Source of the DNA: Apiotrichum sp. Y4204
Taxonomy: Eukaryota > Basidiomycota > Tremellomycetes > Trichosporonales > Trichosporonaceae
DNA length: 64,000 nucleotides
Reading direction: 5' to 3'
NCBI GenBank assembly: GCA_025531455.1
Contig: JAMYHL010000026.1
Location: 310,001-374,000, forward strand
Program-made: the position numbers and the translations under genes
The notes under the pieces: generated by a model
Seen by the model: the letters and a program-made list of their open reading frames with translations, nothing else
Told to the model about the DNA's origin: nothing
Database searches by the model: none
Shown: positions 14,131-24,994 of the stretch, in pieces
Layout: each line of letters begins with the position of its first letter
Position numbering within the stretch: position 1 is the first letter of the stretch

Positions 14131-14529
14131 CTACGCCCTGCCCCCAGCAATCTCCGCATCAATCTCGGTACTCCGCGCCTCATACTGCGCGCGCACGGCC
14201 TCGATCTCCTGCCGCTCCTGCGGGTCCTTGGAGGCAGCCATATGCCGCTCCATATGCGCGATCGCATCTCGAATCATCTGTTTGCTGCGCAGGAGCTCCT
14301 CCACGCGCTCGCTGTCCGCTCCGCGCGCGACGAGGGCCGTAGTCTTGTGAGACGCCTGATCTCCCGCGGCGCCGGCGCGGTGAATGAGCCGATGGCGCGG
14401 CTCGTCGGCGTCCCGCTCTTCGTAGACTTTGTGCTGGACGTCGTGGCCGTTTGCGGTAATTTCAATGTTTATGACGCGGCCGAGGGCAGTGGAGATGAGT
14501 GTTGCTGCGAGGAGGAGGGGGAGGCGCAT
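14131..14529 (-). CDS. Small secreted or ER-luminal protein, unknown
   Basis: A single exon encodes 132 residues. The first 17 residues (MRLPLLLAATLISTALG) are a clear signal peptide. The mature part has a short beta-like segment (VINIEITANG), then a charged region and an alpha-helical, probably coiled-coil C-terminal half rich in E, R and A. There are no cysteines in the mature region, which argues against a classic cysteine-rich effector. The smooth signal sequence and the high-GC codon use matching the neighbours make this more than a chance frame. Start chosen because the signal peptide begins there. No family is recognised. It ends convergent with the chitin synthase gene; shared function is not implied. 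Confidence 0.65.
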   Translation of the reverse strand: MRLPLLLAATLISTALGRVINIEITANGHDVQHKVYEERDADEPRHRLIHRAGAAGDQASHKTTALVARGADSERVEELLRSKQMIRDAIAHMERHMAASKDPQERQEIEAVRAQYEARSTEIDAEIAGGRA

Positions 14530-16398
14530 CCTGGAGTTTTGGTTGATGGTCGAGAGGGTGTTGGGAGTTAGTCTCAGGTGAGTGGAATGTGAGAAGAGCG
14601 TGAGATGGGGGTATGAGAGTGAGTGCGGTGTAAGTAGACTCGAGGGGTAGGTTGTAGTGGTTGTCGTTGCGGTCGTGAGGGGATGCAGAGGCAGAGCTGG
14701 ATGTCCAGTCCTGTAGGATTATATACGCTTCGTGCTGGAGTCGACAAAGATTTGCGGGTCGGAAACAACCGCGACGTTTGTGACTAAATCCCTGCCTGTA
14801 CTCCGCTGCCGAGCGCACGGCGGTGTCAGGTGAAGGAAGTACAAAGTACTACAAATCACAGAACGCAGCATGAGAAACGTACAGTCGAACGAACGTGTAA
14901 GAGGAACACAGCTATGCAGTGAAGGTGCTGTTTACAGAGCAGTGGACGAGTGTCTTGTTGAAGTGGTCTGAGTGGTGTGGTGGTTTCCCTTATGTTTCGG
15001 CGTGTTGCCAGTGGCCAGTCTCTGGGTGAGTGAGTGTTTCAGGGGCATCATGGGATGAAATCTACTCATCGCACCGCATCAGGACCCGTCCTGGGAACGG
15101 CTGTACGCTTTGCACTGGTCTGTGGTCATCGCCTCTGTTCCAGCCCAGAGACGTGCTTTTACTGGAGGGAATCATCGGAGCGCTGGAGTGTTGAAGGTGG
15201 GATGTGTGACGTTCTGGAAAACTACGTCTCTGTGGCGCGCACATCCAGGCCTGCACACAGGTGTGCTCTACAAGTCATCGCATCCTTCGATCCGCGGCTG
15301 TTCGCTACAGCTGCTATTCTCCGGAATCACCTCCGACCTCTCCTACATGCCGACCTTGAGTCTAGCTGGTTCCTTTCCCCATCTGCGTGGCTGGATCACA
15401 GCACGACACACATTTGCGGCAGGTGCCCCGACCAGACTCGCGGGGCGAGACGCCCGATGAGCGGCCGATAAGTGAGTCCCATACAGGGATGGTGGGTCAA
15501 GGTCGGTATGGCGATGCTTGTGTATAGACCGAAAGGGGGTCTGCCTCTCCCTGTAACAGTGTAATGTCGGAGCCGTGTAATGTCGTACTCTCCGGCTTAG
15601 TACTGATGCGGGGCTTTCTCAACCATAGCCGGCAGATCATGAGCAGACACCAGATAGAGCGCGACCCCATCTACCTGTATCTGTCCCAATATCGAGCAGG
15701 CCAGAGCTGATCCCCTCCTGCACTCTGGCCTGCGTATTTATCACTCACCCACCAGTCAACAAAAGCAATGGAGCCGTGAGCCAACTCGCTTTAATGTCAG
15801 TGCCGTACAGTTGCAAGACCAATCACAGACCCACCATTGGATCCGGCCGCCCATCCTGCCCGAGTTGATACTCCAGTCCGCAAGTCTGCAAGTCCGGAAG
15901 TTAGCGACCGTCTGTTGCGAGGTGGGCGTGCCGCGCTCCTCGATGGGTTCCACCGTGAGAGTACTGTCTCCTTGCGTGTGCTGGGCTGTCGGAGAGCTAT
16001 GATGAGTTGCTGGTGCTGGTCAGTTAGTAACGCGTCAGCGATTGTATGGCAGTGGACGGCTCGAGTTAACTTGGGGCAGCGTTCAGCCACGATCCGTCCT
16101 CGGTTGAGACATCGCGATGCACGAAATGACTGACGCGTAACTCAAAAGGCGGCGCCGGCGATAGAGTGGAGGCAGGTGGCCACTTCCGCCCACCCACCCC
16201 GGCCCTCGCTGCTGTCGGAACACCCTCGGAATTACCCTCTGCTCGCGTCGAAATGAGAGTAGAGTGCATGCGATAGAGTACAAGGCGGTCTACAAGCGGT
16301 CTCGCTGCGGGACAGGCGCAGACCATGGCTCTGGCTCCGGGATCTGCCCACCGGACGCCGTTTTGCTGCTGGGCTGCTGGCTAGTTGCTGCTGGTGAT
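14530..16398. other. Gene-free interval
   Basis: This 1.87 kb stretch separates the small secreted protein gene from TIM23. The open frames on both strands are short, lack start context and do not splice into any recognisable protein. The right end carries the TIM23 3' untranslated region and the left end the promoter of the secreted-protein gene. I see no tRNA or other RNA gene. Confidence 0.45.
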
Positions 16399-17247
16399 CT
16401 AGAGGATGGTCTTGATAAACGACCAGGCGCCCATGCCGAGCGTGCCGATCGTGGCGCCGACGAGCGCGGGGCGGACGCCGGCTGGGACGTCAGCGGGTGC
16501 AGGCGTAAAGAGAGTAGGAGGTAGACTTACAAGTGCACTTGAAGATGCCGCCCGCGAGGGCGCCGGCGGCCATGCTGTTCCACTCGTCGTGGCGGTTGCG
16601 GAACGAGTCGAGCGACGAGTTGATAATGTTGTAGTAGATGGCTGGGGGTTAGTTACCTGCCTGAAATACACTGAGCTCTCGGTAGGACGCACCAAGGACA
16701 CCGAGCGAGTTGCCGGTGAACGATCCTCTCCGGGTGCACGAGTTGAGGATGCTGTTTATCCTGAGACGCATCGAAGCGTTGTCGCCGAGCGGCCGCGCGA
16801 CACCCTCCTTGAATCCCCACGCGCCACCGACAATGAGTCCTAAGAGTAAGCATCGCTGCCGCTGTCTTCTCAAGCGCTCCGCTTACCGGAAAGGTAGGTC
16901 GTGCCTGTACCGACACAGAGATCGTCAGTCCATCCACGGGAGGGAAGGACGGTTGCGGAGCCGTCAATGTCGTTGAGCTTGTCCTCCTCAAGGGCGAGGA
17001 AGTCGAGGTTGTCGCCGAGCTTGGCCATGGGGTGCAGCGCGGATGCATCGTACGTGCCACGGAGCATGCCGAGCGACGAGGGCGCCTCGGGTGCCGGCGC
17101 GGCTGGCGCAGGCGCAGCGGCGGGGTCGGCGACATCGGGAGGGTTGACGGTGGAGCGGAACGAGGTCTGCGCAAAGAGGTCCTCGGATGCCGAAGCCTCC
17201 TTCTTCTCAGGCTGCGGGGCCGAACCGCCAAAGATACCGCCGAACAT
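16399..17247 (-). CDS. TIM23: Mitochondrial inner-membrane translocase subunit Tim23
   Basis: Channel-forming subunit of the presequence translocase of the mitochondrial inner membrane. Four exons on the minus strand (17247-16887, 16839-16693, 16641-16531, 16481-16399) give 233 residues, close to the usual fungal length of about 220. The N-terminal half is the hydrophilic intermembrane-space domain beginning MFGGIFGG. The Tim17/22/23 domain follows: GLIVGGAWGFKEG, then RRGSFTGNSLGVL, AIYYNIINSSLDSFR with the adjacent GAL.GG segment, and a last span ending in WSFIKTIL. These match family signatures span by span. At the second junction the canonical donor GTGCGT gives GVLAIYYN; an alternative GT three bases downstream would insert one Gly. 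It is divergently arranged with the gene at 17970, 722 bases away. Confidence 0.95.
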
Positions 17248-17841
17248 GGTGTGGGGAAGTGATTAGGGGGTGGTGGAGAGGGTATGAGTGATGGTGACGA
17301 GCGAGTATTCTGGAAAAGTTGGATTGCCGCCCGGGCGGCGAGTCGGAGCAACAAGACACCCCCAAAGGGACTTTTTTTCTCTGCTCGGCTAAGGTGCGGA
17401 GCTATAGGAGCTACCAGCAATATAGAGAAGGTGTGAAAAAGAAACAATTAAATAGGTTCAATGCCACGTGAACCGTGCTCTTGGCCTAATGTTTTATAGG
17501 CCTCCACGCCTCACAATCTCGGACATCGGGCATCGGCCCAGCGGCCCAGATTGCCGGCCGAGGCGAGCCGCGAGCCATATGCTGGATGCCCGCCGTAGAG
17601 TGACGAAGTCGTGTGCCGAACACTACTAACAGCACACGACACTAGCTCCTCTTTCCACAGCTCCCATCTTTCCGAGCTTCCGTTCCGCATTCCGTGTCTC
17701 ACCATCTGCCATGCCGAGAGGACGCATACTCGTATCCTTACATCCTCGCATACTCACCGCTCTGACTGAAGCGGGCACGCTGATGGCAGCGTCCGGCATC
17801 ACTTATGGCGCTTAAGAGACCGATACTGACCGTATCAGCAG

Positions 17842-17847
17842 TATAAG
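17842..17847 (+). promoter_or_regulatory. Possible TATA element
   Basis: TATAAG about 125 bases upstream of the start codon at 17970, in an otherwise GC-balanced promoter shared with TIM23. Support is position only. Confidence 0.35.
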
Positions 17848-17969
17848 AACTGACGAGGCGAGATACTTTCTCGTCACTGACAACAAGTCACAGTCCCAAC
17901 TCCTCCAGACCTACCAGCTTCAAGTTCAAGCCCTTCCAATTTCTACCAAGCCAAACCCTCCTCCAAGCA

Positions 17970-18551
17970 ATGTCCGTTCCACCGCATTACGTCGTCTACC
18001 GCCGGCGCTTCGGCCTCTTCCGCCGCTTCTGGTGGTTCGCAATCGGTGCCGGCGCAGCGGCTCTCTGGATCAGGCACCACGAGCGCGAAACGCCCTCGAC
18101 CGAGCGCCGCCGTTTCTGCTCCCACCTGTGGCGCCGCGACCTGCCCCCAGCGCAGCAGCCCCAGACCCAGACCCAGACGCCCCCGCCGTACGCATACGAC
18201 TGGGCCGCGCACCGTCCCGGGCTCCAGGCGAGCATGCCAGAAGCCCCGGCGATCCCCCACGCGTCCGAATCACACGCCGCATCCGCTACCCCGCCCGCTG
18301 CCCCGCCAGCGCCAGCGCCAGCGGTAGCGGCCCCCGCGATCCCCACCTCGTTCCCCGCCCCTCCCCCCACAGCCGAAGAGGAGCGCCGCCGCCGCGAGCG
18401 CGACCGCGAAGAACTCGAGCACCGCGCGCGCGAGTATGCCGCCGACAAGCTCGAGCGCCTGAGTGCCGCGCTTGACCGGCTCCGCGAGGGCCTTAGGGCC
18501 GATGTGCCGCGCGACCACCCTGTGCAGGAGAAGGAGACGCGCTGGGTGTAG
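17970..18551 (+). CDS. Small single-pass membrane protein with coiled-coil tail, unknown
   Basis: A single exon encodes 193 residues. A short N-terminus with basic residues (YRRRFGLFRR) precedes one membrane span (FWWFAIGAGAAALWI, about residues 21-35). A long Pro/Ala-rich linker follows, and then a strongly charged coiled coil at about residues 130-180 (EEERRRRERDREELEHR and onward). The basic N-terminus and single span would suit an inner mitochondrial or other organelle membrane protein, and the gene is divergent from TIM23, but this is inference. The start codon follows a leader rich in CCAAC and CAAG. No family is recognised. Confidence 0.65.
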   Translation: MSVPPHYVVYRRRFGLFRRFWWFAIGAGAAALWIRHHERETPSTERRRFCSHLWRRDLPPAQQPQTQTQTPPPYAYDWAAHRPGLQASMPEAPAIPHASESHAASATPPAAPPAPAPAVAAPAIPTSFPAPPPTAEEERRRRERDREELEHRAREYAADKLERLSAALDRLREGLRADVPRDHPVQEKETRWV

Positions 18552-18682
18552 ATATCTGATATCATTCTTAATGAGCACTGCTGAGATGAATATACTGTAT
18601 CCCAAAATGGGGAATGGGGTTGAACTTGTCTCCATCTCCTAACCCTCGGCCCCGGGCCGCCCGCCCGGCCGGCGAACACGCG

Positions 18683-18771
18683 GACTTCGTGGCCAAGCTG
18701 GTTAAGGCGTCCGACTGTTAAGCTTGCTTAGCGGTATCGGGAGATCGAGAGTTCAAACCTCTCCGAGGTCG
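18683..18771 (+). tRNA. tRNA-Asn (GTT) with 15-base intron
   Basis: Folds as a complete tRNA. The acceptor stem GACTTCG pairs with CGAGGTC (one G-U). The D stem is GCC/GGC, the anticodon stem is TCCGA with TCGGG (one U-G), and the T arm is GAGAG-TTCAAAC-CTCTC. The anticodon loop CTGTTAA carries GTT. An intron of about 15 bases (18721-18735, AGCTTGCTTAGCGGT) interrupts the loop one base 3' of the anticodon, the standard nuclear position. The A box (TGGCCAAGCTGG) and B box are in place, and a T5 Pol III stop follows at 18774-18778. The discriminator base is G (18771). Confidence 0.95.
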
Positions 18772-18773
18772 AG

Positions 18774-18778
18774 TTTTT
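18774..18778 (+). terminator. RNA polymerase III terminator
   Basis: A run of five T beginning three bases after the tRNA-Asn discriminator base, the expected position for Pol III release. Confidence 0.8.
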
Positions 18779-19204
18779 GGCCATGAGAGCATGGGGGAAT
18801 AGCGAAGAGAGGGCAGAAAGAGTTTTCGCGATGCGGGTTTGCGCGACGAGGATTGTGTTTGAGCGGTGTGTGATATATGTTGCCACAATGTACAATGACT
18901 GACTGTGCCACTATCACGTCGATCAGCGCCTGGCGCCGTGTGCGCTGTGTCTGCCGATCGGACAACAGCAGAGGTTGGTGACCGGGCTTTCATGGAGCCC
19001 CACACTTCGTATTTATCAGTCGGTCGCACGGAGCTCCCCACACGCAGTACCTCTCTGATTCTCGATGTTCTCCACCAATCCTCCAGCTCTTGAGATGCCC
19101 GACCTTTGACGACGGGGAGAGAGGCCAAGGGAGCTGCGCGCTTACTTCTCCGAGACGATATCCAGCCCAATATTCCCATACCAATCTAGAAAGCATCACT
19201 ATCA
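18779..19204. other. Intergenic region, nothing recognised
   Basis: This 426-base stretch lies between the tRNA-Asn terminator and the 3' end of the multicopper oxidase gene. I see no gene in it. Confidence 0.5.
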
Positions 19205-21187
19205 CTACGTCTTCACGCGACACAAATCAACTATCGCCTCGGGTACCTGGAATCGCGCAATTTCGCCCGGCACGCTCGTAACGGTCAGCAGCAGTCCCGT
19301 CTCCATATGCCACCCGATATGGCAGTGAAACGCCCACACGCCCGGGTTGTCGGTGCGGAAGCGGATGACGGCGCCGCCAAACCCGGGGATCACGAGCGTG
19401 TCGCGCCGCAGCGGGTTGGTGGTGTTTAGCGACGCCGTGTCGCCGTAGAAATGGTGGTCGCCGGCGTACAGGATCCAGAACTTGTGTCCGTGTAGATGGA
19501 ACGGGTGCTGTCTGTCAGCGAGGCCGGTGGTTCAATCTTGGTTGCCACTTACCGCACCCTCTGCGAGGTTGTTTACAACCAGATCCATCACGCCGTCCGC
19601 ATCGGGCGCGACGAGATTGAGCTGCTCCCCGAGCGCGCGGGTCTCCAATGCAGTGGTGTTTTCCGCATTCCCCATCGCAATCTCCAGCGCATTCTGTCCC
19701 GGGGAAAGCGGCTCCCACGAGGAAGAGTTGAAGAACATGTACATGTTGTTGTCGGCCGTGTACTGCGAGTTGAACTGGACGCGGTGGGTGAGCGTCGACT
19801 GGGGTGCGTCCTCCCGGTCAGAGGGTACGTAGGGGGACTCCGGCCCCGCCTCGACCAATCCCTCGGCAGCAGGAATATCGGGAGGCAGTGTCGTCTCGGG
19901 CACGCCCGCGTACCGTAGCACACCGAGAGTGGTGTCATTGAACCCGGGTGGAGTGTACACTATCTGGTCGGCGCCGAGCACGCTGCGGATCCAGTATGCG
20001 CCAGGCGCCTGGTCGAGGGTGACGAGGACGTCGGCGCGCTGCGCCACCGCGAGGTTTACGCTTTGCGTCGGATACGCGTCCACGGGGGTGCCGTCCACTG
20101 CGATGACGGTGAGGTTGTGGTGGTCGATACTGAAGATGGTGTTTGCGAGAGAGCCAGAGTTGATGAGACGCAGGCGGTACGTGCTGTTCCCTACGAGGGT
20201 GAGGTTGAAGAAGTCTGTGCTTTCGTCGCCGCACACATTGGTCTCGGGATAGAGTGTCCCCTTTGTGAGACTCCGGCGCCGCTCGGGGATGACAGTATTG
20301 CTTGCGGGGATGTACGCGCATCTGGCCTGCGACACCCCATTGATCATGCCCCCGTCGGGCGCCGGCTCGTCCCCCGGCTGCCCGTCGATGCCCGTCCCCG
20401 TCGCGCGGAACCGCCACAGCAGCGCCGCCGCAGGCGTATTGTACATGTCCGAGAGGAGGAGCGTCACCTCGTCTGAATACTTGTACTGCGTCTCGTTTGG
20501 CGCGTGTACAATCAGCGCCCCGTACAGCCCATCCGTGTACTGCATCCCCCGGTGTGCATGGTACCCTGCCATGAGCACAGCTCCAGAATGCGCGAGAGTA
20601 CCCACAGGTGGTCCCCGGGTTCTCCACCACAAAGTCATACTCCATACTCCCGCCCGGGGGGATACCGCACTGCGTGATAGAGTACGTCCCGTCCATCCAG
20701 TTTGTCCCGCGCTGGAACATGCCGTGCCAGTGCATTGCCGTCGCGTTTCCCATATTGTTCTGCACGCGCACAACCACCCGGTCCCCTAGCTCGGCCTCGA
20801 TCGTCGGCCCGGGACTCTGTCCATTGATCACGAGCATATGCTTGCCCAGCGCGCCGGGAGATGATACCGCTTCCGTCAGTGTAAAGTTGAAGTACCGCGT
20901 CGTGGGGGAGGGCGAGGCGGTGAAGTTTCGTGCCGAGCGGAACCACCGTTCCGGCGGGCCGACGAGCGCGGCCCGTGGGATGGTCTGTATCAGCGAGTGA
21001 TAGCCAGGAGACGTACTTCGAGCGCGACGTTGCCACTACTGCTATCACTGGAGCTCTTCTTGGGGTGCTTCAGTCCAACGCCGAGACCGACACCCAGGCT
21101 GACGCCGAGCACGACTACGACGGCTACGATGGCGAGGACGATGCGTCCCCGTCGCTTTCCTTTGGGCTTGGCCTCGTTCACACCCAT
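19205..21187 (-). CDS. Membrane-anchored multicopper oxidase (laccase-like)
   Basis: Oxidises phenolic or metal substrates while reducing oxygen to water. Four exons on the minus strand (21187-21017, 20984-20606, 20565-19553, 19507-19205) give 621 residues. There is no cleavable signal peptide. A basic N-terminus (KPKGKRRGR) is followed by a hydrophobic anchor at about 16-39 and a Ser-rich stalk, so it should be a type II surface protein. All four copper motifs are intact: HWHG (142-145), WYHAH (184-188), HPFHLHGH (522-529) and HCHIGWH (582-588). The residue in the axial type-1 position is Leu (593), as in many laccases. The 40-base intron at 20566-20605 must be removed to recreate WYHAH. Substrate (phenol versus iron) cannot be decided from the sequence. 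Confidence 0.95.
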
Positions 21188-22282
21188 ATCTGTCCTCCCG
21201 AGAAAGTCGCTGGTCGGGGAATGTAAAGCTGAAGTTCAAGAATGTGACTCGAGTTCTGCATCGCCGTTGCATCGCGGTTGCTTCACCCTCCACTCCCATC
21301 GTTCGTGAGGGTTTGAGGACGAGCGGGAATCAACTTTTTTCTGTGCGGCATTTCCTTCATCACAGGTCGGCAATCCGCACGTATCCGTAATGATATGGTA
21401 CCTGATCATCCCAGCACCACCAGAGGTCTAACCATCTCCCCGGACATACACTGGTATCCATCCTGCCCATCGCCGACTGGGACGAACGTGGGTAGCTTGA
21501 TTGCCGACCGCTGCCTCGATTCCAGAATAATGGCTCTCGCCGATTCCAAAATTAGACAGCGAGACATTGCGGACGGGGACCAACGCAGTTAACGGCGTTT
21601 CAGAGCGCGCGACTCACAGTTGCGAGACGCGTGAGACGACCTGTGTGCTTGAGAAACGTGCGCACCACCAGGCATTCCGAGTTCATGTCCTCCCTGTTGG
21701 TACTGTATGATAAGCCCACATGAACAACAGACACGCGATCTCCAGGCACGCCCACCCGCGGCCGAGATTAGATGCGCGGTGACACTTTAGATTTGTTGGA
21801 ATTTTGCCGCACACCCACGTTCTTGGCACTTTGGAGAGTTTGAACGCTCACATGCGCTCACACGCGCACTGCTCGCACTGCGTGGCTGCTGATTTCTATT
21901 CCTGTCGTGCGAGCCAACCGAGCTTGTGCCGAGCTGCCGGCTACCACATCGCATACCCCCGGGTTTGCCCATCTTATCTCTCCCAGTGTCCAATCACCGC
22001 CGTGAGATGACACACGAGCTCGACAGTCAGGTCAGTTGGAGGAGCTGATCCGACGTGTTGACGGAATATACGCTGTGAGTCGCTTGGTTTGAGTTTTGGC
22101 AAGTAGATTCCGGAGAATGAAGCAATGACCACACTTCATTCCAGAAACGGGCGGGATGCGCAGCTTGACCGAGATGACAAAGTAGCACGGCATCCACCCA
22201 GGTATAAATACTGTGATAAGTGACCTCGGCGCAACTCGCCGCGAAGACCACGACCACGACCTCAAAACTCCCAGTCTCCAAG
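21188..22282. other. Divergent promoter region
   Basis: This 1.1 kb stretch separates the multicopper oxidase (minus) from the acid phosphatase (plus). It contains no recognisable gene. It should hold both promoters; the TATA element of the phosphatase is listed separately. Confidence 0.5.
22203..22210 (+). promoter_or_regulatory. TATA box of the acid phosphatase gene
   Basis: TATAAATA about 75 bases upstream of the start codon at 22283. It matches the consensus and sits at a normal distance for a regulated fungal promoter. Confidence 0.6.
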
Positions 22283-23797
22283 ATGGCCCTTCTCTCGCTC
22301 CTTCTCCTCCCGCTCGTCTCGGCGGTGCAGGTGCAGACGTTTGTCGCCCCGGCGCCGTGCCCGACCTGCCAGTCGGACTCGTACACCGGCGCGTCGAACG
22401 GCTCCCTCAACGTTGCCCCCGTCGTCCCCGGCAAGGGTGAGTGACTAACGAAAACAAAGCTGACAACAGTGTACGACCGGTTCATCACGGTGTGGCTTGA
22501 GAACACGGACTTTGAGAGCGCCGCCGCCTCGGAGACGTTCCAGAAGATTGCGGCCCAGGGCATCCTCCTCAACCAGTACCACGCCGTCACGCACCCCTCC
22601 GAGCCAAACTATGTCGCTGCGAGTGAGTGCGACAAGAAGGCTAGGCTGATATCCCAGTGATGGGCGACTTTTTCGGCATGGGCGACGACGCAAACTGGTT
22701 CCTGCCCTACAACGTCAGCACGCTCGTCGACCTCCTCGAGACCAAGAACATCAGCTGGGCAAGCTACCAGGAGAACATGCCGACTGCGGGGTTCAGCGGC
22801 GACTGGACGCAGAAAAACTACCTTACGCCAGACGCGGGCAACTACACATACTACAAGCGCAAGCACAACCCGCACATTATCGCCAACTCTGTCGCTGGGC
22901 ATGCGGAGCGCGCGCTCCGCGTCCGCAACTTTAACGACTTTGCGGTCGATGTCAATGCCTCGGCTCTCCCGCAGCACGTGTGGGTCACCCCCAACATGGT
23001 CAACGACGCGCACGACACGGACGTCAACTTTGTCAGCAAGTGGCTCGAGTATTGGCTCCTCCCCCTGCTCGAGAACCCCAAGTTCAACGACAACCGCACT
23101 CTGATTCAGTGAGTGCGGAGCAGAGCTCTTCTTCTTCTTGTTTGCGGGTCATACTCACTCCAGGCTCACGTTTGACGAGAACGAGTCGTACGACAGGCAG
23201 AACAGGGTGTACACCGTGCTGCTGGGCAATGCGGTCCCCCAATCCCTCCGCGGCAGCAACGACAGCACGTTCTACACGCACTACTCGATGCTCTCGTCCG
23301 TCCAGAACAACTGGGACCTGCCCTCGCTCGGACGCCAGGACACGAACCGCACCCTCGCATCGGTGTGGTCCTTCCAGGCAAACGTGACAAACCACACAAA
23401 CTACGTTCCCTCCCAAGAGGAGATTCCCAACCTCAACATCACTGGCGTTTTCCCCGGCCCCCTCAACCCAGGCCTGTGGATCCCCGTCCCGGCTCCTGAC
23501 GCCAACGCCGTCGGCGCCGGCGCAAAGGACGTCTTCTACAACACCTCGGCAACCACCCTCACCGCCGCCAACGCCTCCCAGCCCCAGCCCCTCAACTTGA
23601 CCGCCCTCGGCATCAAGAACGAGTACAACATCAACCCCAACTTTACGTACGACAGCGTCTCGGTCGTCAACAAGTCGTCGCCTGCGGCGCCGAGCAGCAA
23701 GCCCGGCGCGAAGGCGGACGGCAAGTCGTCTGCCGCGCGCGCTGCCGTGCCCGCCGCTGCCGTCCTCGGCGCGGCTGCTGCGGCCCTCCTTCTTTAG
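22283..23797 (+). CDS. Secreted GPI-type acid phosphatase (phosphoesterase family)
   Basis: Releases phosphate from organic esters outside the cell. Four exons (22283-22436, 22470-22622, 22658-23108, 23164-23797) give 463 residues; introns are 33, 35 and 55 bases. The N-terminus (MALLSLLLLPLVSA) is a signal peptide. The catalytic region has the phosphoesterase-family features WLENTDFE, THPSEPNYVA and GDFFGM, as in fungal PhoA-type acid phosphatases. Many N-glycosylation sequons (NVS, NIS, NYT, NAS, NRT, NLT) fit an extracellular protein. The C-terminus is a Ser/Pro/Lys-rich linker followed by a hydrophobic Ala/Leu tail, as expected for GPI attachment. Phosphate regulation is likely by family but no Pho4 site was identified. 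Confidence 0.92.
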
Positions 23798-23965
23798 GGA
23801 TAGAATATTTGTCTGGGATAGCTAGTTTTTTAGTAATCTTGATATTCGTCCGTCGTTGGGCGGCTATGTCAGTGGTCTTGTCGATACCAGGCCTGCAAAG
23901 AACGCTGCCCACCGAAAAAGAATACAATCCGCATCTGCTCTATCAACTGTAGCAATGTACTATAT

Positions 23966-24994
23966 CTACTTTGCCTGGGGAATAAGCGCCCACCACAGCG
24001 CTTGGAGCAGGCGCATCCCGCAGAGCACGGCAACGGTGCCAGAACCACCCGCGACGCCGAGGAGGGAACGCGCGCAAAACGCGCCGACAAGCACGGCGCT
24101 CACTCCCGCAATGCGAATGTCGCGGCTTGGCGAGCGCAGCGCAAACAGCGAGGGGTCGTTGAAGATCTCGATCCAGGTCGTAGTCAGCACGACGGTCGTG
24201 TTCATTGCCGAGCCGATGCGCTTGCCCACGATGCCCTGCAGGCCGAGCGAGGCGGCGAGGAAGGCCAGCGCCGCCATGCCCAGCGGAGAGGACCAGGACG
24301 GGTGGTCGCGTCCCCTGGGGAATTAGTACATTCCCTAGTATGGAGGTGGCAAATCGACAGTCGCCTGTCTGTCGATCTTCCCCACTATCCAAGATCATTC
24401 ACTCACCTTCCATAAGGGCTTTCTCCCGAGAGATGTGCCATGAGCGCACTGAGGCCAGCAAGCACGACCTGCGTAACAGCCGCAAAGACAAGCCATGTGC
24501 GCTTCTTGGCGCCGATGCGGTCGCCGATCTGGCCGAGCGACGCCCCCATCCAGAACGCCACCAGGGCCGTGAGCGCGTGCTGGTCGCCCTTCTGGAAGCC
24601 GTACGTCCGCGTCGGCGCCGGGTCAAACGTCCGCGCCATCGCAATCGCAAGCTGCGCGACGTTTCCCGTCTGGAACCCCGGCCACACGTAGCATGCCTAT
24701 TGTCAGATATTGACCGGTATTGAGGAAACTCACCGTAAACGATATGGCGCTGCTGAAACCGGTGAGGAAGCACGCAAACACGGATATCGGGCCACATGCA
24801 GCGGTATCGACGTTCCGGTCGAGATACCGCCCCAGGCGGCCCCAGGACGTCGTCGGCTTGCTGCGGATAGTGAGATCCGGGTCCTCGGTCGGTCCGTTCC
24901 CATGTCCGTTCGTCCCGTTCACGCGCGGCGCGTGCACGGGGAGCGCGTCGCGCAGCGGCGTGCGTTCCGTGTGCCCGTTGGCGCCGTACTGCAT
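23966..24994 (-). CDS. DUF1275 (YoaK-like) multispan membrane protein
   Basis: Three exons on the minus strand (24994-24734, 24696-24407, 24314-23966) give 299 residues. After a hydrophilic N-terminus of about 60 residues come about six to seven hydrophobic spans. The family hallmark is the first helix pair ending in VWPGFQTGNVAQLA, where the QTGN motif sits just after the first junction; the junction gives SFT-ACYVW. A later GLQG and NTTVVLTTTW region is also typical of fungal DUF1275 proteins. The molecular function of this family is unknown; transport has been suggested. Start chosen at the first ATG after a strong TATA box. It converges with the phosphatase gene, with 168 bases between stop codons. 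Confidence 0.88.

Noticed and set aside
15034..15471. 145-residue plus-strand open frame
   Set aside because: No family features, poor start context, and overlapping frames on both strands are equally open; the composition is that of non-coding DNA here.
16642..16692. Alternative donor in TIM23 giving GVLGAIYYN
   Set aside because: Possible, but the GTGCGT donor is closer to consensus and GVLAIYYNIINS matches known Tim23 sequence better.
20566..20605. Apparent frameshift in the multicopper oxidase
   Set aside because: The shift is explained by a 40-base GTGGGT...GGCAG intron whose removal restores the WYHAH copper motif.
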